Assembly: GCF_005671395.1 (NCBI RefSeq)
Contig: NZ_CP040428.1
Coordinates: 3,720,001-3,784,000 of the forward strand
Length of the DNA: 64,000 nt
Origin: Jejubacter calystegiae
GTDB lineage: Bacteria > Pseudomonadota > Gammaproteobacteria > Enterobacterales > Enterobacteriaceae
Reading direction: 5' to 3'
The position numbers and the translations under genes were made by a program. The notes below the pieces were generated by a model. It saw only the letters and a list, made by a program, of their open reading frames with translations. It was not told where the DNA came from and ran no database searches. Below are positions 17,770-25,252 of the stretch, piece by piece. Within the stretch, counting starts at the first letter, position 1, and each line of letters starts with the position of its first letter.

Positions 17770-17997
17770 TAATATCTGGTCGACCTCAACCAAACGCCGG
17801 AGCACATAATTAGCAACGATACCCACATCTGCATTGCACTTAGTTTTGAGTTCGATGATTCTTTTTGGGATGACAGGTTTACGGGTACGGTTAACAGTCT
17901 TGCCGCTGTATCCCGCTCGAATAGCCAGTCACTTGTGTAGGGTTTAAATCGACGAGGTACTCGCGACTGGAGATTTCTTGTTTGTCAGTGATGCCAT
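17770..17997 (-). pseudogene. Phage terminase small subunit, degraded N-terminal remnant
   Basis: Reading the minus strand in two frames recovers GITDKQEISSREYLVDLNPTQ, then after a frameshift AIRAGYSGKTVNRTRKPVIP and NADVGIVANYVLRRLVEVDQ. This is the pattern of the Terminase_2 small subunit (LTxKQExFxxEYLVDLNATQ, AAIRAGYSxKTA, ITADYVLxRLVEIDQ), the phage protein that selects DNA for packaging. At least one frameshift near 17930 and another near the start disable it, and similarity stops after VEVDQI. No other phage gene survives beside it. The bases from 17621 to 17770 hold repeat copy B and nothing else I can assign. Confidence 0.7.
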
Positions 17998-18021
17998 TGT
18001 TCTTTATAAGGAAGGTGATGA

Positions 18022-18291
18022 GTGGAAGATATATTTTTTATGATGAGCTGGATTAAAGAACATCATGTGGTGTCATTAACTTTTGGAGTTTTATCTGCAA
18101 TTTTATGGATTAAATCTGCCACAGCAAAAGTTGAGCTAGGCAAAAAAATTGTCATGGTCACATATGAAGATCCCGAACTTAATGTAAATCTCCATGATTT
18201 CTTCGCCACCGCGCGGCTTCAATCTAAGTATAATTCATTTGCGGCATTGTCTGCGGCTGCAACAGCGCTATTCCAGATTTTTGGTTTGTAA
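18022..18291 (+). CDS. Small membrane protein, function unknown, next to phage remnant
   Basis: An 89-residue protein starting at GTG 18022 (after AAGGAAGGTGATGA) or at ATG 18040. One hydrophobic helix (VVSLTFGVLSAILWI, about residues 16-30), a soluble middle (ELGKKIVMVTYEDPELNVNL) and a second hydrophobic patch at the C-terminus (FAALSAAATALFQIFGL). It is visibly AT-richer than the flanking core genes and lies divergent from the terminase remnant, so it probably came with the same phage. I do not recognise the family. Confidence 0.6.
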   Translation: MEDIFFMMSWIKEHHVVSLTFGVLSAILWIKSATAKVELGKKIVMVTYEDPELNVNLHDFFATARLQSKYNSFAALSAAATALFQIFGL

Positions 18292-18333
18292 TTCTGACCT
18301 GCCCCATTGATTAATACCCGGTGGGGTTGGCCA

Positions 18334-18359
18334 TGTCCGCTGCTGGCACGGAGCGGACA
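18334..18359. repeat. Perfect inverted repeat in gene-free stretch
   Basis: TGTCCGCT (18334-18341) and AGCGGACA (18352-18359) are exact inverse complements around a 10-base loop. The 265 bases from 18292 to 18556 hold no convincing gene; a 74-codon minus-strand frame there resembles nothing I know. Confidence 0.5.
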
Positions 18360-18556
18360 GAACGCCGGATCGCCAGGGGCGTAATGAGCGAGGATTTTCT
18401 AACGAGACTGCCCAAGTTCGCTGTCCTTTTGCCGCCAATGACCGCCCGCCTGATTTCAACGTAACCCCCCGGATCGGTCCAAATTTCGCCGCCTGACGAA
18501 GTATCTCTTGCCCGCGCTGTCACAATCGCAATCATGATTCACTCTGGAGGTTAAAA

Positions 18557-18865
18557 ATGATTGCTGTGATATTTGAAGCCCGGGCATTGCCCGCACACCA
18601 GACCCGTTACCTGCAACTGGCCGCCGAACTTAAGCCGCTGCTGGCTGATGTCGATGGTTTTATCGCCATTGAGCGTTTTCAGAGCCTGAGCGAGCCGGAT
18701 AAGATTCTGTCGCTCTCCTGGTGGCGGGATGAAGAGGTGGTCCGGGTCTGGCACTGCAATGCCCGGCATCAGGCCGCGCAGCGTGAAGGGCAGACCTCGA
18801 TTTTTAGCTGGTATCGGGTGCGGGTGGCACAGGTTATGCGGGAGCGAGGATCGGATAATGGATAG
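18557..18865 (+). CDS. Antibiotic biosynthesis monooxygenase (ABM) family protein
   Basis: A 102-residue ferredoxin-like ABM-fold protein. MIAVIFEARALPAHQTRYLQ, then ADVDGFIAIERFQSLSEPDK with the family's G-F segment, then LSWWRDEEVVRVWHCNARHQ with the conserved tryptophan/histidine region. Family members include YgiN-like quinol monooxygenases and heme-degrading IsdG-like enzymes; nothing here decides between them. GGAGG lies eight bases before the ATG. It is 44 bases from the ArsR gene on the same strand and may share its transcript. Confidence 0.85.
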   Translation: MIAVIFEARALPAHQTRYLQLAAELKPLLADVDGFIAIERFQSLSEPDKILSLSWWRDEEVVRVWHCNARHQAAQREGQTSIFSWYRVRVAQVMRERGSDNG

Positions 18866-18909
18866 GCATCGCATATACTTACCGTTAACCCGAACTCCGG
18901 AGCAATGAG

Positions 18910-19626
18910 ATGACCCTGTTAACCGCCCCGGAAACCCGACAAGAAAACGATGCCCTGGAAATAGCCGTTTCCACAGTGGCGGCGGCAATGGCGGATCCTT
19001 CCCGGGTCCGCATGCTGTGCGCGCTGATGGATGGTCGTGCCTGGACCGCTACCGAACTTAGCGCGGTGGCCGATATTGCGCCGTCAACCGCCAGTGCCCA
19101 TCTGGCAAAGCTGATGAATGGCCGGTTGATTCTCTGCCTGTCTCAGGGGCGTCACCGCTACTATCGACTGACTGGTAGCGAAGTGGCGGGGCTGATTGAA
19201 AATATGATGGGCGTCTCCTGGCAGCGTTTTCAAATGCCGGAAACCCGTACCCCGTCCCGACTGCGCCAGGCCCGTACCTGCTATGACCACCTGGCAGGAG
19301 AAGCGGCGGTGGCTATTTACCGCTATATGGAACAGGCGGCGTGGATCGACGCTCAGGGCAGCGCGCTAACGGAAGAGGGCAAGCGCCAGTTTCAACGGCT
19401 GGGTGTGATGCTTGATCCTCAGACTCGTCGCAAACCCTGTGCTGCCTGTCTGGACTGGAGCGAAAGACGTTTTCACCTGGGGGGCGATGCCGGTGCCGCG
19501 CTGCTGCTGATGCTGGAACAGAAAGGCTGGATAACCCGCACTCAAGGCTATCGCGAAGTGACTATCACCCGGGAGGGCGCATCGGCTCTGCGGCGTCTGT
19601 TCCGGGTTGAACTGTGCGGAGACTGA
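18910..19626 (+). CDS. ArsR-family regulator with long C-terminal domain
   Basis: A 238-residue regulator. Residues 15-100 are a typical ArsR winged helix (MADPSRVRMLCALMDG, then AVADIAPSTASAHLAKLMNG and RHRYYRLTG). Residues 110-238 are an extra domain found in a subgroup of enteric ArsR proteins, with a paired-cysteine segment RKPCAACLDW. The usual ArsR metal site ELCVCDL is absent, so arsenic sensing is unlikely. The stop lies a single base before the start of the GFA gene, so the two are probably co-translated. Confidence 0.85.
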   Translation: MTLLTAPETRQENDALEIAVSTVAAAMADPSRVRMLCALMDGRAWTATELSAVADIAPSTASAHLAKLMNGRLILCLSQGRHRYYRLTGSEVAGLIENMMGVSWQRFQMPETRTPSRLRQARTCYDHLAGEAAVAIYRYMEQAAWIDAQGSALTEEGKRQFQRLGVMLDPQTRRKPCAACLDWSERRFHLGGDAGAALLLMLEQKGWITRTQGYREVTITREGASALRRLFRVELCGD

Positions 19627-19627
19627 T

Positions 19628-20020
19628 ATGAAGCAATATAGCGCAGGATGTCTGTGCGGTGCCGTGCGTCTTAGCGCCGTGGGGCAGCCTGACCGGGTTG
19701 GGCTATGCCACTGTCTGGACTGCCGTAAATACCATGGCTCGCTGTTTCACGCTTCGGCCATCTTCCCTGAACAGGCCGTCGCCATTGAGGGCGATACCCG
19801 GGAATGGCGGGGGCGCCACTTTTGCCCCATCTGTGGTTCCGCTGTTTATCAGATAACCGATAATGAAATTGAAGTGAATCTTGGTGCGCTGGATGAATCG
19901 AACCAACTAATGCCGACCTATGAGCTCTGGATCATACGGCGCGAAGCCTGGCTACCGCCGTTTCCCGTGGCGCATCACTATCTTCGCGATCGGGAATCGG
20001 ATAGTGGTAACGATAATTAA
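19628..20020 (+). CDS. GFA/CENP-V-family zinc protein
   Basis: A 130-residue protein of the glutathione-dependent formaldehyde-activating enzyme fold. Zinc ligands are in AGCLCGAV, LCHCLDCRKYHG and HFCPICGSAVY. The start is ATG 19628, two bases past the ArsR stop and preceded by CGGAG. Family members bind zinc; the formaldehyde-activating role is proven for few and questioned for the original one, so the substrate is unknown. A second member lies at 35541. Confidence 0.88.
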   Translation: MKQYSAGCLCGAVRLSAVGQPDRVGLCHCLDCRKYHGSLFHASAIFPEQAVAIEGDTREWRGRHFCPICGSAVYQITDNEIEVNLGALDESNQLMPTYELWIIRREAWLPPFPVAHHYLRDRESDSGNDN

Positions 20021-20322
20021 CTATTAATAATAAAAGTAGTTATATAAAAATTTATACCTGTTCCAGAAGTCGATCGTTAAGCGTGCTATGGCCGTTTCAG
20101 GAAGAGTCAGGCATTGATTATCAAATAACGTTTACCTGCTGGCAGAAGCAGGAAATGCCTATTATGCTTACCCAGGAAATAAGGCGTTGGCCACAGAAAA
20201 ACACTCCCCTTAAGCGACAAGCTGTCCTGGTGGTAATGGGGCAGGGGGCGGGTTTATATTGTATATCCACTCAGGTTGAGGGGATATTTCTTTGTCAACC
20301 CATCATATTAAAAGGTGCTTTT
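20021..20322. other. Leader region before the terpene synthase gene
   Basis: Gene-free. The first 50 bases are very AT-rich (a run around 20022-20060), and the rest contains an in-frame but poor extension of the terpene synthase frame with no ribosome binding site. It should contain the cassette promoter; I cannot pick -35/-10 boxes with confidence. Confidence 0.5.
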
Positions 20323-21417
20323 ATGGCAATAACGAAAGTTGAAGTTTGTCTCTCAGAGGATGATGCGGTTCAGGTTATTCGTTCTATGGATAGAATGCAG
20401 GGGGTTAAAGAACACAGGCTAAATTTTCAGTACCCGGAACATTGGTTTGCACCTGTTACTCTTTCTCCATTCGCACAGCAAATAGAACAAGAAACAATCT
20501 CCTGGATGCAGGGGATTGGTTTAATCAAAGACAAAAAAACGTTATCACTCGTACGGGCCATGGAACCAGGATTTTTCGCAGGGTTTTCATATTCGATGGC
20601 ACCGTATGACCATGCTCTTTTGTTCTGCAAATGTGTGACGATGTGGCTGTTATGGGATGATGAGCGGGTTGAGATTGCAAAAACGTATGAGGAAATTGAA
20701 GCTCCGGTTAAAGCATTATATGGCGATCAAATCCCCACTCATCAGATGAATGATCCCTATGTGCAAGGGTTTAAGCACCTTGGAGACGAACATGAACGCC
20801 TTGGGGCAAGCAAGCACTGGCGCAAGCGCTTCGCCGCGAGTATGGCTGAATGGGGTTCACATGCGATTTACGAAGAAGTATTGAGGCGAAATAATGAAAG
20901 CGATGATCGCAGGAGCCTGGAAGAAGCGATACAACTTCGGGCCCTGACTACTGGATTTACACCTACCACAATTCCGGTTGAACAAATTGCCGGCCTTGAG
21001 TTGCCGGATGAACTTTTAGAGAGTGAAGATTATAAATCAATCCTTGATTGCGCCGCGAAAATTTGCCTTATTGTTAATGATGTGGTAGGAGTTCCAAAAG
21101 ATATTTGTAACGATCAAATTAAGTCAAATGTCATTCTTTACTACATGAATGCTAACAATGTATCGCTGTTCGATGCCTATAATCTTGCGATAAAGATTCA
21201 TGACGATGCCGTTAATACCTATGACAAGTTAGTCGCAAATCTTTTGAAATCTTTTCCACCGGAAAACCGCGCAGGGATAAATAATTTCTTTAACTTAATT
21301 AGATACCTGGAAACGGGCTTTGGAATCTGGCAGGAGAAATGTATTCGTTATCAACAGAGCGTTGCTGCACAAATGAATCAGTCATATCGAATTGCAATTA
21401 CCAGAAGGTTGGCGTGA
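20323..21417 (+). CDS. Class I terpene synthase
   Basis: Cytoplasmic enzyme of 364 residues that would cyclise an isoprenyl diphosphate. Metal-binding DDxxxE is DDERVE (112-117) in LLWDDERVE. The NSE-type motif is NDVVGVPKD (252-260). Arg206 lies exactly 46 residues before Asn252, the place of the diphosphate sensor, and the C-terminal RY pair is Arg342-Tyr343. In the NSE motif the usual serine is glycine (256) and the final glutamate is aspartate (260). The start is ATG 20323 after AAAGG; an upstream extension of 80 codons lacks similarity. Lower GC than the flanking genes suggests transfer. Followed by idi after 103 bases. The product cannot be told from sequence. Confidence 0.9.
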   Translation: MAITKVEVCLSEDDAVQVIRSMDRMQGVKEHRLNFQYPEHWFAPVTLSPFAQQIEQETISWMQGIGLIKDKKTLSLVRAMEPGFFAGFSYSMAPYDHALLFCKCVTMWLLWDDERVEIAKTYEEIEAPVKALYGDQIPTHQMNDPYVQGFKHLGDEHERLGASKHWRKRFAASMAEWGSHAIYEEVLRRNNESDDRRSLEEAIQLRALTTGFTPTTIPVEQIAGLELPDELLESEDYKSILDCAAKICLIVNDVVGVPKDICNDQIKSNVILYYMNANNVSLFDAYNLAIKIHDDAVNTYDKLVANLLKSFPPENRAGINNFFNLIRYLETGFGIWQEKCIRYQQSVAAQMNQSYRIAITRRLA

Positions 21418-21520
21418 TGAATAGCTTTTCTCGACCTTATGTCATTTGACAAAAGACCTTCCTTTGAATGTTGTCTTTCTCAATGAGCACTATCTATGTC
21501 GTCTTTGCGAAGGAGTTACT

Positions 21521-22054
21521 ATGTCTGTCATAGAAGTCATTTTAGTCGATGATTTTGACCGCCCCACAGGAAAAACAGAAAAGCTGGAAGCCCATAAAAA
21601 AGGGTTATTGCATCGCGCGGTAACCGTTTACGTCTTCAATTCCCGGTATGAATTACTGCTGCAGCGTCGCGCAATAAAAAAGTATCACTGTGGGGGCTTA
21701 TGGAGCAACACGTGCTGTAGCCACCCTTATCCACAGGAACCAACCCAGGACGCTGCCGAGCGCCGGTTACGCGAAGAGATGGGGCTGGATATGACGTTAA
21801 CTCCGGTATTCGAACTAAAATATCATTTGCCCCTCAGTAATGGCCTGATTGAGCATGAATATGGCCATGTCTTTTTTGCTATCAGCGACGAGAAGCCGGA
21901 ACTTAATCCGGAAGAGGCCGATGCGTGGTGTTATCGCTCCATTCAACAGATAGAACGTGATATGAAGGATAATCCATCTCTTTATACGCCCTGGTTCCTC
22001 CATACCTTTCCGCGTATTCCTGAGCAGTTCAATGATTTTCGTATGGACATCTGA
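21521..22054 (+). CDS. idi: Isopentenyl-diphosphate isomerase, type I
   Basis: Nudix-fold isomerase of 177 residues converting isopentenyl to dimethylallyl diphosphate. The catalytic cysteine is in WSNTCCSHPYPQE near residue 66, the Nudix-like glutamates in RRLREEMGLDM near residue 87, and the second catalytic glutamate in IEHEYGHVFFA near residue 113. AAGGAG is five bases before ATG 21521; an in-frame start at 21446 lacks such a site. Directly behind the terpene synthase on the same strand, it would raise the dimethylallyl diphosphate supply for it. Enterics often have another idi elsewhere; I cannot see if this strain does. Confidence 0.93.
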   Translation: MSVIEVILVDDFDRPTGKTEKLEAHKKGLLHRAVTVYVFNSRYELLLQRRAIKKYHCGGLWSNTCCSHPYPQEPTQDAAERRLREEMGLDMTLTPVFELKYHLPLSNGLIEHEYGHVFFAISDEKPELNPEEADAWCYRSIQQIERDMKDNPSLYTPWFLHTFPRIPEQFNDFRMDI

Positions 22055-22088
22055 ACATTCCTCACCAGCCTTAGTTATCAGCATTACG

Positions 22089-22122
22089 TAAAAAAGCCCG
22101 ACAACCAGGAGGTTGACGAGCT
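22089..22122 (-). terminator. Rho-independent terminator ending the ectoine operon
   Basis: On the minus strand AGCTCGTCAACC, loop TCCT, GGTTGTCGGGCT, then six T. One mismatch and one wobble in a 12-pair stem. It lies about 40 bases beyond the stop of the transporter gene. Confidence 0.85.
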
Positions 22123-22162
22123 TTGTTCAAAAGGCGCTGACTTCCAGTCGGGAGTACTTCCC

Positions 22163-23605
22163 TTAACCGTCGCTCGACAGGGCGCTAAGCTGCAGACGCT
22201 TGCGGCGCTTACGACGGTAAAGGTGATCCATAATCTCGGCGCGGGACTCGATAGCCGGTGGCGATCCTTCCAGCGGCTGACAGGCGCTCTCTTTACTCAG
22301 ACGCACCGCAATCAGCCCCACCAGGGCGCCAAACATCAGGTATCCGGCCGGAGCCAGCGGATTGCCGGTGGCATTGACCAGCCAGGCGCTGAGCAGCGGG
22401 GCGGTGCCGCCAAACAGCGAGGTGGAAAGATTATAGGCGATAGCCAGCCCGCCATAGCGTACCGCGGTGGGGAACAGCGCCGGTAGCGTAGAGGCCACGG
22501 TACTCAGGAAGCAGGTCAGCAGCAGCCCCATCACCAGCATGCCAAGGAAGGTCAACGCCAGGTTCTGGCTGCCCAGGGCGTAGAAACAGGGCAGCGTCAG
22601 CACCAGAAAGCCGACGCAGCCCATGGTCCACAGCGGCTTGCGGCCAATCTTATCGGAAAGCGCGCCCATAAACGGCAGCACCGCCATCATACAGAGCATC
22701 GCCACCACCACGATGGTCAGCCCTTCCAGTTCGCTCAGCCCCAGCACCACATTCAGATAGCCGGGCATCCAGGTCAGCAGCATGTAGTCGGCCAGGTTCA
22801 GGATAAACACCATGCCGATACACAGCAGGAAGGCCCGCAGATGGTGGGTGACTATCTCCTGCCACTGCTGGCGCATGCCCGGGGGCGGCGCGCTGTTTTC
22901 CATATGTTTGGCGAAAGCCGGGGTCTCTTCCAGCCGCAGACGCAGCCAGACGCCAATCAGCCCCAGCGGTCCGGCGACCAGGAAGGGCACCCGCCAGCCC
23001 CATTCGCGCATCGCTTCATTGCCCAACATCAGCGTCATGGCGGTGACCAGGGCTGCAGAGAAGATCAGTCCCAGCAGGGTGCCTACCTCCAGCCAGCTAC
23101 CCAGTCGTCCGCGTTTGCGATCCGGGGCATATTCGGCAATAAAGGTGGCGGCGCCGCCATATTCACCGCCGGTGGAAAAGCCCTGAATCCCCCGCGCCAC
23201 AATCAGCAGCACCGGTGCCCACAGGCCAATGCTGGCGTAGCTCGGGATAAGACCGATAGCGAAGGTGCCCAGCGCCATCATAATCATGGTCAGGGCCAGA
23301 ACCCGTTTGCGGCCGATACGGTCGCCGAGCGGGCCGAAGAACATGCCGCCCAGCGGGCGAATCAGAAAGGCGACCGCAAAAGCGGCATAGGTGGAAAGCA
23401 ACTGGGCTCCGGGGCTGACTTCCGGAAAGAAGACCATCCCCAGGGTCACGGCCAGGTAGCCGTAGATGCCGAAATCAAACCACTCCATGGCGTTACCCAG
23501 CGAAGCCGCCGCTACGGCGCGCTTCATCAGGGATTTATCGATGATAGTCACTTCAGGAACGGCGTCAGTGTGTTGAAGGTGTGCAGGTGATGCATTGGTA
23601 TTCAT
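22163..23605 (-). CDS. MHS-family (ProP-like) transporter, probable ectoine importer
   Basis: Proton-coupled symporter of 480 residues with twelve helices, close to E. coli ProP across the membrane part (SLGNAMEWFDFGIYGYLA near residue 35, motif A as GDRIGRKR, and QGFSTGGEYGGAATFIAEY). ProP imports proline, betaine and ectoine under osmotic stress. The C-terminal coiled coil that tunes ProP osmosensing is missing; the tail is instead basic (LYRRKRRKRLQ). The start is ATG 23605 after GGAG; an upstream frame extension is not supported. As the last gene of the doe/eut operon its likely cargo is ectoine, for use as food rather than osmoprotection. That is inference. Confidence 0.85.
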   Translation of the reverse strand: MNTNASPAHLQHTDAVPEVTIIDKSLMKRAVAAASLGNAMEWFDFGIYGYLAVTLGMVFFPEVSPGAQLLSTYAAFAVAFLIRPLGGMFFGPLGDRIGRKRVLALTMIMMALGTFAIGLIPSYASIGLWAPVLLIVARGIQGFSTGGEYGGAATFIAEYAPDRKRGRLGSWLEVGTLLGLIFSAALVTAMTLMLGNEAMREWGWRVPFLVAGPLGLIGVWLRLRLEETPAFAKHMENSAPPPGMRQQWQEIVTHHLRAFLLCIGMVFILNLADYMLLTWMPGYLNVVLGLSELEGLTIVVVAMLCMMAVLPFMGALSDKIGRKPLWTMGCVGFLVLTLPCFYALGSQNLALTFLGMLVMGLLLTCFLSTVASTLPALFPTAVRYGGLAIAYNLSTSLFGGTAPLLSAWLVNATGNPLAPAGYLMFGALVGLIAVRLSKESACQPLEGSPPAIESRAEIMDHLYRRKRRKRLQLSALSSDG

Positions 23606-23689
23606 TATTTTTCTCCATGATCTGTCCGGAGAGCGGAGCGGCGGGAACGAAGCGCCGCCCACTGAATTACCCTTACTCCCTGTGCTTGC

Positions 23690-24175
23690 TTAAACTTCTA
23701 TGTCACCCTCGCGCCGCAGGGTCTGAAGCGCCGCTGTGGACTTCACGTTTTTGGTGACGATATAGGTAAAATAGCGTTCGATTCCCAGGTCAGACTCCAG
23801 CCAGCTATCGATCAGACGCTGATATTCGTCGATGGATAGCGTTTCGAATTTGGCCCAGTAATCCACGCCGCCGCCCACTGCCACGCATTCGGTCAGTTCT
23901 GGCGTATTGAGCACGCGTTTTTCAAAACGGGCAAAGCTCTCTGCGTTATGTTGTTTAAGCTCGATCGAGACCCAAATCGGCAGGCGCTTCATCAGCACCC
24001 GGGCATTGAGCCTGGCGTAATAACCTTCAATCAACCCGGCCTGTTCCAGGCGCTTTACCCGCTCCCAGCAGGGGCTGACGGAAAGATTAATGGATTCCGC
24101 CAGCCGCGATTTGGTAATGCGCCCGTCTTTGCTCAGAATGTCGAGAATCTTCAGGTCATAGCGATCGAGTTTCAT
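23690..24175 (-). CDS. doeX: Lrp/AsnC-family regulator of ectoine use (DoeX-like)
   Basis: A 161-residue regulator with a helix-turn-helix (RITKSRLAESINLSVSPCWE, residues 19-38) and a C-terminal RAM ligand-sensing domain (ECVAVGGGVDYWAKF near residue 97). In Halomonas and other bacteria DoeX/AsnC sits inside the ectoine degradation cluster and senses intermediates such as N-acetyl-diaminobutyrate or diaminobutyrate. Here it lies between doeB and the transporter gene in the same direction, so it would be made together with the operon it probably controls. Confidence 0.85.
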   Translation of the reverse strand: MKLDRYDLKILDILSKDGRITKSRLAESINLSVSPCWERVKRLEQAGLIEGYYARLNARVLMKRLPIWVSIELKQHNAESFARFEKRVLNTPELTECVAVGGGVDYWAKFETLSIDEYQRLIDSWLESDLGIERYFTYIVTKNVKSTAALQTLRREGDIEV

Positions 24176-24225
24176 ACAGTGCTTACATCCTTAATGGCGA
24201 CCGGTGCCCCGGAAGCCTCACATCG

Positions 24226-25239
24226 CTATGGCGATACGATCTCCCGGGCGATAACGGCCAGAGTGTCACCCATTGCAACCTGCGCCGGAAAGCGCCGCGC
24301 CAGCAGAATGCCGTCGCGTAGCGCCCGATACTCCACCGGCGGGTGGCCGCTGCGGGAATGGTCATAAACGCGGGCCAGGAGTTCTCCCTGGGTTACGCGG
24401 TTCCCCAGGGGGCAGAGAAATTCCAGAATGCCGTTGTGCTCGCTCTGTACATAACAGGATGCATCGGGCATATCAAGCAGTTGGGTTTCTCCTTCCCAGG
24501 GTTGTGGCGCCTGAGCCAGCATGCCGTGGTGTGCCAGAAAGTTGCGCACGCCGCGGTCGGCCAGTTGCTGGCGCTGGGGTGTCGTGGTGCCTCCGCCTCC
24601 CAGTTCGGTGGTGACAAAGCCTTTGCCCTGACTTTCCACCACGGTGTCGTAGAGCTGACTGGCGTCCAGCTCGTACATCATCACGGTGGTCGGTGCCCCA
24701 AAGGCCTGAGCGGCGGCCAGGTTGTTAGCCTGCTGGCGTTCGTCATCCAGGGTATGCAGCGCCGCGAAGGGGATAATCTCCAGGGTGCGGCCACCGGAGT
24801 GCAGATCCAGCGCCACATCGCACATCGGCACCAGTACCCGGGTGAAATAGTCGGCGATCTGCGCGGTCACGCTACCGTCCGGTGCCCCCGGAAAGCTGCG
24901 ATTCAGATTGCCGCCGTCGATGGGCGAAGTGCGCTTACCTGCCTGAACCGCCGGGGCGTTCATCATTGGCACGATAATCACCCGGCCCTGAACCTCGTCG
25001 ACTCGCAGCTCCCGGGCCAGCTTCAGCAGGGCGATAATGCCTTCGTATTCGTCGCCGTGATTACCGGCGGTCAGCAGCGCCGTCGGCCCCGGCGTGCCGT
25101 TAATCACGGTTATCGGGATCATCACCGCGCCCCAGGCGGAATTGTCGTGGGACCAGGGCAGCTTCAGGAAACCGTGCTGTACCCCTGGCTTGCCAAAATC
25201 CACCCCGGCATAGACGGGGCTGGGTTTTTCATGGTTCAT
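24226..25239 (-). CDS. doeB: N-alpha-acetyl-L-2,4-diaminobutyrate deacetylase DoeB
   Basis: Zinc deacylase of the succinylglutamate desuccinylase/aspartoacylase family, 337 residues from the ATG at 25239 (GGAG eight bases upstream). It removes acetate from the ring-opened ectoine product to give L-2,4-diaminobutyrate. Zinc ligands are visible: TAGNHGDEYEG near residue 53 (HxxE) and VALDLHSGG near residue 145. Thirteen bases separate it from doeA. DoeB is also called EutE. The neighbours make this assignment much firmer than sequence alone would. Confidence 0.88.
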   Translation of the reverse strand: MNHEKPSPVYAGVDFGKPGVQHGFLKLPWSHDNSAWGAVMIPITVINGTPGPTALLTAGNHGDEYEGIIALLKLARELRVDEVQGRVIIVPMMNAPAVQAGKRTSPIDGGNLNRSFPGAPDGSVTAQIADYFTRVLVPMCDVALDLHSGGRTLEIIPFAALHTLDDERQQANNLAAAQAFGAPTTVMMYELDASQLYDTVVESQGKGFVTTELGGGGTTTPQRQQLADRGVRNFLAHHGMLAQAPQPWEGETQLLDMPDASCYVQSEHNGILEFLCPLGNRVTQGELLARVYDHSRSGHPPVEYRALRDGILLARRFPAQVAMGDTLAVIAREIVSP

Positions 25240-25252
25240 GCAATGGGCTCCT

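Noticed and set aside
18311-18535. 74-codon minus-strand frame in the phage scar
   Set aside because: Contains the inverted repeat and resembles no protein family I know; no ribosome binding evidence on that strand.
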